Assembly: GCA_008360975.2 (NCBI GenBank)
Contig: CM039182.1
Coordinates: forward strand, 45,644,491 to 45,708,490
Origin: Lichenostomus cassidix
Taxonomy: Eukaryota > Chordata > Aves > Passeriformes > Meliphagidae
Direction: 5' to 3'
DNA length: 64,000 nucleotides
Both the position numbers and the translations under genes were made by a program. The notes below the pieces were generated by a model. The model had not been told where the DNA came from, ran no database searches, and worked only from the letters and a program-made list of their open reading frames with translations. This document shows positions 13,861 through 25,190 of this stretch, piece by piece. Positions within the stretch are counted from its first letter, which is position 1; each line of letters starts with the position of its first letter.

Positions 13861-14960
13861 TTGGGACATGCCCACCTGCTCAGCCCGAAGGGAGCCCCGC
13901 TGCCCACCCACCCCCCGCGCAGCTCCCGCTTGCGGGACGCGGCGATGCAGGACTAGGGGCGAAAGAACACATTTCCTCCCTCTCCCCGATGCTCAGGTGC
14001 GCCGTCCCGTCCCTCCACCGCCTTAATCCCTTTCCTGCTTTCCCCACAAGGAAGGGGGCACCTTCCCGTTCCTCCAGCACCGCCGCGCTCCGCGCTTAGG
14101 GACGATCCCGACGGCCTCTCCTCCTCCTCCCGGCTCTCCCGGGAACCGGCCCTGCCCGAGGGAGGGCAGCCGGACCGCGCTGCCACCTCCGGCGGTGCCC
14201 GGCGGGCCCGGGGCCGCGGGGCGGGAGCGGCCGCGGCGGGAGGGGGCGGGCGGGAGCCGCGCCCGCTCGGGCGGGGGGAGCGGCTGTCGCAGAGCCCCCG
14301 CGGGCCCCCCCGGACCCAGGCCCCCCGGGACGGCCGCTCCCCCCGCACGGACGGGAAAGGGCCCGGCGGCCGCGGCGCGGTGGGACGGGAGCGCGGGAGC
14401 GCCGCCACCGCCGCCATCCTTCCCCCTTCCCGCACCCCTCCGCGCCGGACAAACCTCCGACCGCCGCTTCCTCTTCTGCCTCGCCGTCCCGACCGCGGGC
14501 GGCCGGGGGGAAGCGGTGGGGGAGGAGGAGGATGCGGCGGCGGATCCGGTCTCTCTCGCAGGCTGCGGAGGCGGCGGCGGCCCCTGGGCGCGCAGGCGCT
14601 GCTGCTGCTGCCGCCGCCACCCCCCCACCTCTTCCTCCCCCTCCTCCTCCTCCTCGCCCGCCCGCCGTTACGGAGCGCCGCGCCCGCCCCGTGTGCGCAT
14701 GCTCGGCGCGCGGAGCGGCGGCGCGGGGGGGCCGGCCGGGCCGCCCCCGGTTTCCTGTTCCTTCTGCCGCCCGCCAGCGCCCCCTGCCCGCCAGAGCCGG
14801 CATGCAGCGGGGCCTCCCGCGCCCTCTGCTGGGCGGAGCGGCACAGCGCCACAGGATCCGCCGGCCGGGGACAGACCGCCGAGATGGCCGAGCGCAGCCT
14901 GCGGCCAGCACCGCAGTGCCAGCCAGGCCGCGGCACTGACTGACGCGCCCAGCTTCCCTC
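13860..14960. promoter_or_regulatory. CpG island, probable KBTBD2 promoter (possibly shared with BUC)
   Basis: About 1.1 kb of very GC- and CpG-rich sequence flanked by AT-rich DNA, with many GC boxes and GGC/CCG runs. It is the only such island upstream of the minus-strand KBTBD2 start and sits head-to-head with BUC downstream on the plus strand. Long open frames cross it on both strands, the usual effect of few stop codons in GC-rich DNA. The transcription start was not determined. Confidence 0.75.
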
Positions 14961-14974
14961 ATCACCTGCGGGAC

Positions 14975-15202
14975 CGTCACTCCAGCACCTCCCTGGGCTG
15001 CCCGGTCCAATGTCTAATCGGCCCTTCTCTGAAGAAATTCCTCCTAATGTGCACCCTGAACCTCCCCTGGTGAAACTTGATACCGTTTGCTCTCATCCTA
15101 GCGCTGGTTGCCCGGGAGAAGAGACTGACTCCCACCTGGCTACACCCTCCTTTCGGGCAGCTGCAGAGAGCGATGAGCTCACTCCTGAGCCTCCTTTTCC
15201 TG
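14975..15202 (-). repeat. CR1 LINE 3' fragment, minus orientation
   Basis: Matches the CR1 3' region read in reverse: GGGCTGCCCGGTCCAATG, then GAAGAAATTCCTCCTAATG, AACCTCCCCTGGTG, GGGAGAAGAGACTGACTCC, CACCTGGCTACACCCTCCTT and CAGAGAGCGATGAGCTCA. It is 5'-truncated and lacks the terminal octamers. It abuts the CpG island, and the open reading frame here is a by-product of the repeat. Confidence 0.88.
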
Positions 15203-15288
15203 TCAGGATGGAAGAGCATCGCTCCCTTTACTCAGTACTGAACAGCTGGGAAAGCTTGAAAATAAATGTAAACTCGGCCTTTCATTTT
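15203..15288 (+). repeat. Unknown repeat, copy 1 of an 86-bp direct pair
   Basis: Aligns without gaps to 16493-16578, with 9 differences in 86 positions by hand count. Both copies carry AAAGCTTGAAAATAAAT, which includes an AATAAA hexamer, followed by AAACTCGGCCT. It lies directly against the CR1 fragment ending at 15202. Confidence 0.8.
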
Positions 15289-15721
15289 AGCTGGGCTAAC
15301 CAATCCCAGCTCCTCCGGACTTGATGCAACCTGGAGGCCTGCGGGCTTCAGGGTTAATACCCAGCTGGGACCTGGGACCTTTCACCCTGGGACCTGCCTT
15401 TGGTCCTTCAGCCATCCTGGAATCCTGGAATGTCCTTTGGCCAAGAGTGGGTTTGCTGTCTGTAGAGCAAAGTTCACCAGAATTTTGGAGCTTACTTCAG
15501 GATGGAAGGAACTGACAGGGACACCGGAGGCTGAAGGGAGGTACAAGGGAAAGGAAAATCCCGAGAACATACACCTTTTAAAAAGCAATCCAGTGTTACT
15601 TACTTTCTTTATTTCCCTTTGGGTCGATCCACCAAGAGAAAGGCCAGAATTTTCACTTTGAAGAGGTGAAAGTAATATGGATGCAGAGCAGAGCTGTGGA
15701 TTTAAAACATCCCAGACAAGT

Positions 15722-15985
15722 AATAGAATCATAGAATGTTAAGGGTTAAGAGGGACCCTAAAGACCATCGAGTTCCAACCCCCTGCCATAGGCAGGGACA
15801 CCTTTCACTAGATCAGGTTACTCAGAGTTCAGTCCAACCTTGCCTTGAACACTTCCAGGTCTAGAGCAACCTCCTTGGGCAGCCTGTTCCAGTGTCTCAC
15901 CACCCTCACAACAGAGAATTTCTTCCCAATATCTAGCCTAAATTTCCCCTCTCCCTTTGTACCCATTACTCCTGTCACCACAAGT
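15722..15985 (-). repeat. CR1 LINE 3' end, minus orientation
   Basis: Opens with AATAGAATCATAGAATG, the reverse complement of the CR1 3' terminal repeats. It continues with GAGTTCCAACCCCCTGCCAT, CACTAGATCAGGTTACTCAG, GGGCAGCCTGTTCCAGTGTC and GAGAATTTCTTCCCAAT, all CR1 landmarks in reverse order. Confidence 0.92.
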
Positions 15986-18054
15986 CATACAAGAAACTGG
16001 TACACAAAGTGCAAGAGCTGCTGTCAATGGAAAGGACAAACTTTGGCTGGGGAGGTCTGCAAGGAATGGATCAGTAATCCTTCCCAGGCATTTAATAGCT
16101 TGTGTCTTGGTGTGAAGGACATGTTTAATGTGAGCATTATAGAAAGAAAAAGCTGAGAAATTTTGCAATCTTCCCAACACATGAATGCAAACAGTCTCTA
16201 AACATTCATACCCCCTTGTTTTTCCCTAATCATTAACCTGCCTGCATAATTCATGCATTGTGCTTCTGTGTCCTGCCACCTGCCCCAGTACTGATGCTCT
16301 GTCATTTGGAGACATGCAATTCTGGAGCAGCAACTCAGAGTCTCACCTCCTGTAAAGACCCAGGGCAGAGTCACATTGCAACTTCACATTTCATAAATTC
16401 CTGTGACACACAGTGGAGTACACTGTACAGGAGTAAGTTCTTCTCCTGTTCATATGGAAATACCATTACATTTGTCAGTTCCTTTAGTCATGTTAGGATG
16501 GAAGAGCATTGTTCCCTTTACTTAGTACTGAGCAACTGGTAAAGCTTGAAAATAAATATAAACTCGGCCTTACATTTTCTGATTTTTTTTTCCCTGAAAG
16601 AAGTGTCTTTAACTGCAGTTTTGATCAGAAGATTGGTAATACTTCCTTTTTTTCCCCTTAAATGTAGTTTCCAATGTTACAAAAGGGAAATACCAGATTT
16701 ACTTAGAGATGCAGCTTAAACATCTGCAAGATGAGACTGCCAGCTTTCTGTACACCAGCTGAAGGCTTTTACAACTATTCCTATCCTCCTGTTTTGATTC
16801 TCCTCCCACACACTGAGGGAAAAAATTCCCGTGCCTTACTGTTAGATGAGCCTCAGGTGGGAGGAGGAGTGGACAAGTAGCAGCTGGCTGCCATAAAGAC
16901 GGTGAGCAGAGGATGTGGTTACTTTCATGCTGGGCTGTAAGCAGCAGCAGCATCATGGACCTTAGTTTTTGGGGCTCTAAGGGGGCAGAAATAGCTTAAT
17001 TCTTGTAGGGGGGGTTGTTTGGGTTTGTGGGTGTGTTTTTCCTTGCCTACATCACTTTCTCTAAGGTCAGAGTAATTCTTTGGCCTGGGAGAGCCTGTAG
17101 GCTTTTTGGTGCTTTTGAGAGCTACACAGGCCACCTTGGATGGAAATTGAGGAGGGCTCCAGTGTTCCTAAAGCACCCTGAAACTCTAGCCTGGACACTG
17201 TGAGATTTTGTAACAGGTATTGAATTAATTGCTTTTTTTTATTACTTTGAAGTGCTTGAGTCCTCCAAGGAGTTGAGCTTTCTGTGTTCTCTGGTTCCTT
17301 ACATTCTTGCTTATAAGCTATGTGTGATAGTGTTGTACTGCTTGCAAGTGTTAGTTAGCTAAAGAAACATCTACATGTGGGAGGAAGTTCTGTTTTGTGA
17401 TTTTATATGGCTCTGAATGCAAACTTACACATAGGGATTTTGGTGGGGTTGTTTTTGCTACCTATCATTTGGTTAAAGTGTAGGAAGCATGGTGTCACTG
17501 AAATACTTGGCTTACTATATTAGTTAACTGTCATTGTTTTTAAGTATAGTATAAAGTACAAATCCTGAATTAATGGAGTCTTATTGAGATGTGTAACAAT
17601 ATATGCATTAACATTAAGAAGTGTTTTCTTAGTGAAGCATTAAGTGTGTGATTGTGTGAAGCTTTTTTTTTTTGTGTGTGTGTGTGTGGTCTCTTGCTGG
17701 AGACTAATTCACTGAAGGCTTTTTTATTTAATTGGCTGGAATATGACTTATATGGATGTATGCATCTAAGACTACTGAAGTCCTGTAGCTCTAGAGCATG
17801 TTACAAGGTTGGCTTGAAGGACTAATACTGAGAGCTGTGTACAAAAGCTTGCTTAGCAAAGGACAACTGAAATATTTGACCTTGATAGTAATGTCAGTTT
17901 TCTACCTCCTGTTTCAAAGATAGCAGCTTTGTTTTGGAAGGATATGGCTTCTTTGGGCTGGGAGAGGAATGTCTGCTAAGTTCTGTCAGAGCATAAAAAT
18001 AATTAAGTCATGCAGTTTTTTAAGTGGTTGATAATGGTCACTTATCTCTTTCAG
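15986..18054 (+). other. BUC: Region upstream of the first BUC coding exon (probable 5' UTR intron)
   Basis: AT-rich DNA up to the acceptor before the BUC start exon. It holds the second 86-bp repeat copy, a G/T-rich stretch near 17008-17040 and a (GT)n tract near 17675-17690. No BUC 5' exon could be identified, so the BUC promoter is unknown. Confidence 0.45.
16493..16578 (+). repeat. Unknown repeat, copy 2 of an 86-bp direct pair
   Basis: Same orientation as 15203-15288 and exactly 1290 bp away. The sharp limits and the AATAAA near the 3' end resemble a retroelement or LTR end fragment, but I do not recognise a family. Confidence 0.8.
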
Positions 18055-18067
18055 TGTTTAAAGAAAA

Positions 18068-18215
18068 ATGAATACTGCCTCAACTTCAGAAAGTGGATCA
18101 TATTCCACAAACCACTCGAGACCCTTTTTTTATGCACAACCATCAGCACAGCAGCCTTATCCAAATCCATGGTACCTCAGTCATGCATACAGTCCATACT
18201 GTGCACCTGCTCCAG
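18068..18215 (+). CDS. BUC: BUC coding exon 1 (start and first part of the aromatic N-terminal block)
   Basis: The acceptor CTCTTTCAG ends at 18054 and the ATG is at 18068-18070. The exon encodes MNTASTSESG through AYSPYCAPAP plus the first base of Gly50, ending at CCAG|GTAAGG. NHSRPFFYAQP is the family hallmark. It is too short to be found as a stand-alone gene and reads through into intron beyond 18215. Confidence 0.87.
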
Positions 18216-21200
18216 GTAAGGTAAAAAACAGCTCTCTGTGGTATCTTTGCTTAGTGAGTTACATACTTCTTTCCTCCACTCTTGCAGTATTTGTGTTAAT
18301 AAGCTTCTTGGGAGTGTAAGTAATACTTAATAAATCAGATTTTTGACAACTGTAGCACTACATTAATTCTGCCTTAAATATGTAGCTTGTGTGGTGGAAA
18401 GCATCTGTTTCTGGAGAATAGAAATGAAGCAAAATATTAAGTAGTGGTCATTCAGCAGACATAGAGCTCTAGAATATGCCTAGTAATTAGTATGTGTGTG
18501 TTTATATGAATTCCATATGTGGATGCATGCTAGCTTTGGATAGATGTAAGCTTAGAAAAATTAATAAGAATATTGTTAAATATACCTTGTAAGTGCTATA
18601 TCCATGTGAATTTCTATCTGGAGCTTTTTCAAAGATAGTGCTACAGAAATAATCCATAAAATAGCCCAAAAAAGTACAGAAAACTAATTGGTCAATATTC
18701 CAAGGAATGAAATCAAGCTCTGGTTAAAATGTAGATGTCCAGATAAGCTGTTCCATAACAAAGAACTCTCTCTGAACTTTTCTACCAGATTTGCTTTGAA
18801 GCATTGAAAGGTGGTGTGTATTATTTACTAATGTGTCTGATCTTGTAGCTGTCCCTGTCTATGCCAGTAACTATGATTCAGGAGGACTTATCTCAGAAAG
18901 ATGACATATTTGTTATTTCTTTCTGTCACCAATATCCAGGCTTCCGAAGTGCAAATCCATATTTTCCATTTTATTCTGTTGCGCTCCATGAGTACCCTGG
19001 ATTTTTTGTTCCGCAGCATCCAGTGCATGCAAGAATTAACAGAAGGCCTTATTTTAATGCTGCCCCACCTTCCCCTATGTTTTATCATGCAACAAGATTT
19101 AGACATTATAATAGCCCTGGAAAGAAAATGGAGACAAAAGAAACACAGACTGATCCTAGACAGCCTGAAAGCAAGCAAAAAAGGCATCAAGATATCCGCA
19201 CAGAAATGAAAGGTTGTGATGCAGGAAATTTGGCCTGTGTTTCTCCTGGTAAAGGTACAGAGACTGAAAGTACTTCAGAGAAACAGGATTCATTTGGATC
19301 TTCCATTGTGGTAGACAGGGAGTTTCATAATAAGAACCCTGCCAGCTCTACACAGTATAGAAATCTTCCTACTGGAAGCTATGCCTTTGAGAAGGAAGAA
19401 GTGAGGATAGAATATGGAAATGGCTCTCCAGCTATTCAGCTGTGGAAGTCCTTTAAAGAAACGATCCCACTGTATGATGTGGCAAGTGGTAAACCAGTTC
19501 CAGAGAACATAGTGCCACATGACTTATTTTCTGTTAACTCATGTGAAGGCATGATATATGGCCCTCATGAAGGGGAGAAAATGGTGCCAGGAGCATCCTT
19601 AGATGAGAGAAAAGCTATCGTCAACTCCAAACAGGGTGCTGACACTGTGCAAGAGAAAGATGTCCAAAACAACGAAGTGAAACTGGATGCAGAAAAGCTG
19701 CTAAAATCCCCCCCAGGTGAAACTATGGCAGTGCAAATCACAGAGTTGGCAAGATCTGTTGGCATAGATCAACCAGTGGTAAGACAGAATGTGGTGATAG
19801 CTAAGAAATCTAGCACTAAAAGGTCTGCAGGCTCAAAAACTTCTCAAGAAGAGCCCAGCTTTACTCAACAAGCAGGACTACTTCCATCTAATATGGAGGT
19901 AATGAGTGACTTTCAGGAGAAAAAGCTGAATTCAAGTCACAGTGCAGCCAGTGAAAGTCAGCCAGATAAAAGTATTTGGTGTGACAAATCAATTGAGAAG
20001 TTTGCTCCCTCTAGCAGCTGGCTGGCTTGTTTGGACAGTATGGACACAAACTACAGTGTTTGTACACCACAAAGAAAGCATCAAAGTATTATCAGTCTTT
20101 CTTCTGATGACATGTCCTCTAGAGAGGAAGACTCATCAATTGAAAATACCCCAGTGTCTTATTTTGTCCCTGACTATGTGCTTCAGAAAAGCATGTATAC
20201 CTTTCAGAAAAGTACAGAGGGCTTGGAGAAAGAGCAAGTTAAAAGTGGTGGGTCCCTTAATGCAGATGAAGGGGTAGGAAAGGAGCAGATGAACAGCTTG
20301 AATGACCAAGATGTCAACTCTTCAAACACAAAGATTAAAGAGGCTTCCAGTAAAGCCCTTTCTAGGTCCTCTAGTAGGAAAGAAATCGATTCTCTCAACA
20401 AAAATGCAACTAAGAGTTCGTCAGAAGTGGAGGACTCTGAAGAATATTCCATGAAGGGAGAAGAGGAAGAGGATGAAGATGATGATGACATGGAGGAAAT
20501 TGAGTATTTCTTTCAAGAAGCCCCTTCATATGGAATTTGGAAGCCACGTAAAGGAAATTTCTACCAAGTTGGCCAGAGAGTGCTTTGGAAACCATCTAAA
20601 AATGCTATACCAGCACAATTAATTAGCTGGCCTGCTCAAGAGAAACTGAAAACTAGGAGTGGGCTTGTTGAAAGTGTTGGTGTAGTTTACAAGCCAAAGA
20701 AGAGAGAACAAGATGAAGTTGTATACAGTGACTATGGGTATTATGGAAGAAAGAGGCCTATGACAAGAAGAGAAGGACTTGAACACCAGCGAATGCTACG
20801 GAAATTCTTGGGAGGTGAGCTAATTGCTAAGGACAAAGTGCTGATTAGTAGCATATACAAAGAACACCTAATTGCAGTTTCAAATTGTGGCTTAAACTAG
20901 GGGGAGGATTAGAGCATGTTGTAGCTTCAAATTTGGCTCAGAGCCAGAAGTCCCAAAGAATACCTTTTTTGAAGCAGAAGCTTGCTCCAATTTTTACTTG
21001 TTGCATAAGGATTCTGTATTTTCACAATCAGCAGAGAATAATGCAGAGGCTTTCCTTTGTGTTAGATTTGATATACTTTCTGTCATTAGTGACAATTTAT
21101 TACTTTGTAAAGCCTAAAGTAACTTGGATTATGTATTTACTGTTGCCTAGTATCTTGGGAGCTCTGCATTTAAGTTTATACAGTTTGACTCTCCTATCAC

Positions 21201-24200
21201 AGACTAATGCTGGGTGTATTAAACAGGATTAAGTTCATTATAATCTAGTGGACATACCCTGTGTAACTTCTCTGCGGAACGGGAGTAAACTTTTTTTGTA
21301 TTATAGCTGCTGCTCTCTTTTAGAAAAGAGCTTTGTTGGATTCAGAAAATCTGTGTGAAACTGTTAAATTTGACCTGGAAAAGAGCGTCTTGTTCAATTG
21401 AAGGTAGATACTGTTAGAAATTGGATTAACCTAAACTGAGAATAAGCAGAGTTATCAATTTGCAACTGGTTATGTGGTCACTTCAGTAGGTGGCAGCTGT
21501 TTAGTACAGTCTTGTATTGTAAAAAGCAACCAAAACAAGGTGATTTACTTCTAATAACAGGCTTGGTGGTGTTAACCTTTATTTTCTTTGTTCAAAATCT
21601 GTAGACTTAATGTGGCTTGTAATTTTTGTCAAGTGTGGTCTCTAGAAAACTATGTTTCTATTTCAACAGACTCCCACAATCAGATCCAGTAGCTGGCTTT
21701 GCATTCTGGCTTGTGGATCAAATAGTACACCAGCATTACCAAAACTAAATACTGACCTTGAATCAATTTTTTTTTTTTTTTAATTAGGAAGGCTGTTAAG
21801 GGATAACATGGGGATACTGCCTGAAGCGTACTGGATTAGAAGTGGTGCTAAGCCCAAATTTACCAGCCAAACACGTGGTAGTCTCTCACCTCCAGCCAAG
21901 AGCAAAGAACAAGGTATAACTTCCCCAGTGTATTTTTGTTCTTCAGGAACATTCAAAAGGATATGATAGAACATAGCAAGCATGTGACAATTGTATAAGA
22001 TTTGAAAATAATAAAACTTGTTCTTGTTGCTTTGATACTGATGAAATGCCTGTCAGTCAGTACATCTCAGGTATATTTATAGCCTTCTCAAACACAAACA
22101 GGGGAATAAGGATGCATTATAGCTACTTCTGTTTCTTTTAAAGGTATTGTGATAAATCAGAGCATCAAATGCTTTGGTGTGGCCAAAGCAAAGCATTTAT
22201 TGTTACTGCTATAAACTGTAATACTAATTCTTCACCCAGATAATGCTACTCTTGAGTGCATTTGCAGTGGTAGCCCCTAATCTTGATGAGTAAAATGTGT
22301 AGGTAGTGATATGTGGTAGCTACATATGCCAATGCTCAGGGAAACAGGCATGGACCAGCAGTGGCCCTGACACTGCTGAAGGATGATTAAGCGCAAATCA
22401 TTGTGATCTGCTTGAGGAAAAGATGAAGGAATCAGTTATTCTAACAAAGCAAAGCTTAGATAATTTCTTAGCTCCTGAAGCAGAATGCTTTGTGGTTTGT
22501 GGGGTTTTTTTTTTTTTTTCTTTATGGTTAATGTTTACTTGGAGTTCAGCTCTGTTTTTGATGCTTTTCAAGGGCGTTTGAGTGTAGGTGCTGTTGGAAC
22601 AGCTACAGAATTTTCTGTAGTGTGGGTATTGCTATTCTCCTGGGCCATGAGCTTTCAAGCATCTCACAATCAGTCTACCAAATAACGGGTGTGAGGCTAT
22701 CTTCAGAACAGACTGATTTGCTTCTCCTCAGTTCACTGATAACATACATCAGCTTTCCTATATCAACAGCTCAGTAGACAGAGTGTATTCCTTAGAATGC
22801 TTTCTCTGTTTGAGAAATATGCCTTTCTGCTTGAGCATATTGGGGTTTGGGATTATTTCCCTCTTGCATTGGAGGCTTTCTGTCCACAGACTTCAGCATT
22901 GCTAGCTGGTTCTATAAAAGCTGAAAACATTTTACTTAAGCAGCACTGTTCTTGGCTCCTCTACCATAACATAAAAATGTGGTATAAAAATATGGTAACA
23001 GTTCTAAAATTATTTTGTTACCTTTAACTTTCAGCATTGTCTCTTCTACATCTTTGAAGTCATAGATGGTGTAGCATACTGAGGATGTTTGGTCCATGTG
23101 TTATTCCTTGCTAATTCTTCCTCTTTCTCCAGCCCATGTAGTTTGAAGAAGCCATCACATTCAGTGTTAGGAAGTAGGAGCTGGTGTTTCCTGAACACTG
23201 TTCATGCCACTGGATGCCTAAGAAATGCTATTAAAATGACATCCTTTTTAAAATGTTGCCTATCCTATGACTTGTTTATCAGATTAATCTTAAATTTAAG
23301 GGCCCTGCAACTTTGGGGGTTTGGCTAAACAATATATGTTTAGCTAAAGGGGGTTTGGCTAAACAAGATATGTTGCTTTAGCAGTAATATACACTAAATC
23401 TGGCTTCTTGAGCAGTGAGCTTGTGATGCATAACTTCGCAGGTCTGAAGTTTTTTGAAGACAGTGGGTGAATTGGGTCACTTGAACAGCACCAACTAGTC
23501 TTGAACACTCAAAGAGTGAGCTAAAGCAGAATTATCCAACTCGTTAGGTACTTTTTTTACTACATTAATACTTACCCAAATTATGACCCAAAATACCATG
23601 CATCCAGAATTACAGTTAGACAGTGATTAAATATTGTAGATGTGTAAGACTTGCTTGACATATGTAGTGTCAATTTTCTCTAAAAGAGGCACATAAAAGG
23701 GAGGGAGAAAGAGGAACACCATAGACCAGTTGGTGAAAGTCAAGGTTAAATTTGCCTTGAGATTATTCATTGGAGAAATAACATCAATTGTATCTTGTTA
23801 TTTAGTGTGCCCACCTTTGGTTAAACCAAAGAAGAAAAGACTAGGCAAGCCACCTTCAAAACGCAGAGACACAAGACCTGAGGTGGAAGAAGTAGAAATG
23901 TTGGAGCTGCCTAAACACAGCGTACACAAAGGTTGGTATACAGTGACAAGCTACAAAAATGACTGCTACAAGCATTGTTTTCATTACTGTCTTGGGGACT
24001 AATCTTTCTCGGTTTGAACTGGAGGGATGTTGGATAGTTTGTGAAACAATACCAAATGCTATGTATGCAGATAAGGGGGAGGGGGAAGGAAGTTAAACTT
24101 TGGGCACTTAATCACCTTACTATGAATACCAGTGTAGCTTTGACCAGGTTAGGTTCCTTGCTTGATTAAGGTAAGGATGGGGGAGGAAAACCACACCAAA

Positions 24201-25190
24201 ACACTAAACCCGTGTTAGTTTTAGTCTAATTGCTCTTCACTGTTGTGCTACCTTTTTAAAGTGCTGGGTCCTGTGTCACTTTGTAGTATATGCTTTTATT
24301 TAAGCTGCTTGTCTGTCTCAGCCCAAATACTGTAATTTGATACAACACAAATGCACACAGATAATTCTTAAGAACTCCAACTTTATGGAATAGGAACTTC
24401 TTGCTATCTTGGAGGAAGATGGGGGAAAAACAATGGAGGGGAAAATCCCATTAAGTAGACTCAGTAATAAATATGCTTTTGTGCATTTGTGTGAGTCTGA
24501 AAAGATTATAAATTGAAAAGATTCAGTAGATATAAGAAGCTACCTAAAAGATCAGACTTCATTCTGGAAAATAACAAGTTGCACAGCAAAATGAACTCAA
24601 CTATTCCATCAGAAAATACATGAGTCAAAGCTAGTCTCTCATATATTAGAGAAAGGATTAGATTTTCACATTGGAAGTGTAAGGAGGGTTGGAAACAAAC
24701 TTAAGCTGACGTGTCTTATTAGTAAAAACTGGTCTCAGTCCTGATGCCAGATTGTTTGAACCTTGGCTTTAAACCTTTAATTGCTGATCAGCTTCTAGTA
24801 AAAGCATCCAGGAAACTTGCATAGTCACAAAATGCTTCTTATATTTGTCCCAGAAATAGCTGGTGTTTCTTGGATATATTCAACAATGTACTTTCAAGAC
24901 CACACTGAGAATGTGATATGAACTTCATGTGGAACTCTCACCTGTTAGGCTGGGATATTCTGAAGTCCAAGACGACTCATGCACAGTTTATACTTGCTAG
25001 GAAGTTGAGTACACAGTTCTAATATCAACCACCAGCGCCTGCAATAGGAAAAGGCAATTGCTGATATCTAGTCTTTCTTTAGAAGGAAACTGATGTAGTT
25101 TGGAGGTAGAATGCATAACCTTTTTTCTTTTGTTTTTCTTTTTTACCTTTAGGGCATGGAACAAGAAAGTCCCTCTACAAGAAAAGATAA
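18068..25190 (+). CDS. BUC: BUC, Bucky ball/Velo1-like germ-plasm organiser (complete CDS model, 4 coding exons)
   Basis: Model exons 18068-18215, 18940-20814, 23806-23931 and 25153-25190 join in phase to 729 codons (728 residues), close to fish Buc and frog Velo1. Residues about 15-100 form the conserved aromatic/proline-rich BUVE-type block (NHSRPFFYAQP, NPYFPFY, YPGFFVPQHP, RINRRPYF), followed by a KETQTDP motif. A long Ser/Lys/Glu-rich, probably disordered middle leads to an acidic patch at about 545-573. After it comes an aromatic/basic module (SYGIWKPRK, VGQRVLWKPSK, YSDYGYYGRKR) and a Lys/Arg-rich tail from the last two exons. Family knowledge: Buc self-assembles and builds the Balbiani body and germ plasm in oocytes, so oocyte expression is expected. 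The first two exons are firm. The tail exons are inferred from splice sites and phase. No disabling mutation is seen. Confidence 0.85.
18940..20814 (+). CDS. BUC: BUC coding exon 2 (main exon)
   Basis: The acceptor AATATCCAG ends at 18939; GC completes Gly50 and is followed by FRSANPYFPF. It ends in phase 1 at TTGGGAG|GTGAGC (donor 20815). The upstream in-frame ATG at 18861 is intronic. If unspliced, the frame runs on to a stop at 20898-20900. Confidence 0.87.
20815..23805 (+). other. BUC: BUC intron with alternative read-through 3' end
   Basis: If the donor at 20815 is skipped, the frame adds 28 codons (starting GELIAKD) to a stop at 20898-20900, and an AATAAA lies about 1.1 kb further near 22008. 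A 26-bp direct duplication occurs at 23315-23374. No other coding sequence is seen. Confidence 0.45.
23315..23374. repeat. 26-bp tandem duplication, period 34
   Basis: GGGGGTTTGGCTAAACAA then TATATGTT at 23315-23340 recurs at 23349-23374 with one mismatch. It lies in the BUC intron. Confidence 0.85.
23806..23931 (+). CDS. BUC: BUC coding exon 3 (basic tail, inferred)
   Basis: The acceptor TTGTTATTTAG ends at 23805 and the exon supplies the two bases needed after the phase-1 donor at 20815. It encodes CPPLVKPKKKR, GKPPSKRRDTRPEVEEVEM and LPKHSVHK, coding-like and strongly basic. The donor AAAG|GTTGGT at 23932 is not a strong consensus. Without it the frame ends at 24002. Confidence 0.65.
25153..25190 (+). 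CDS. BUC: BUC terminal coding exon (inferred, 12 codons plus stop)
   Basis: A long pyrimidine tract and ACCTTTAG acceptor end at 25152. GG completes the split Gly and the exon encodes HGTRKSLYKKR and a TAA stop at 25188-25190. The phase matches the donor at 23932, and the short 3' UTR runs into poly(A) signals at 25336 and 25404. Confidence 0.6.

Noticed and set aside
13953..15073. Long open frames on both strands of the CpG island (for example 327 codons on minus, 292 on plus)
   Set aside because: They overlap one another in several frames, are Arg/Pro/Gly/Ala-rich from base composition, and one runs on into a CR1 fragment. No family similarity.
18861..18939. BUC starting at the ATG at 18861
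   Set aside because: The family N-terminus with NHSRPFFYAQP is in the separate exon at 18068-18215, and the AG acceptor at 18938-18939 joins in phase. The 18861 ATG is intronic.
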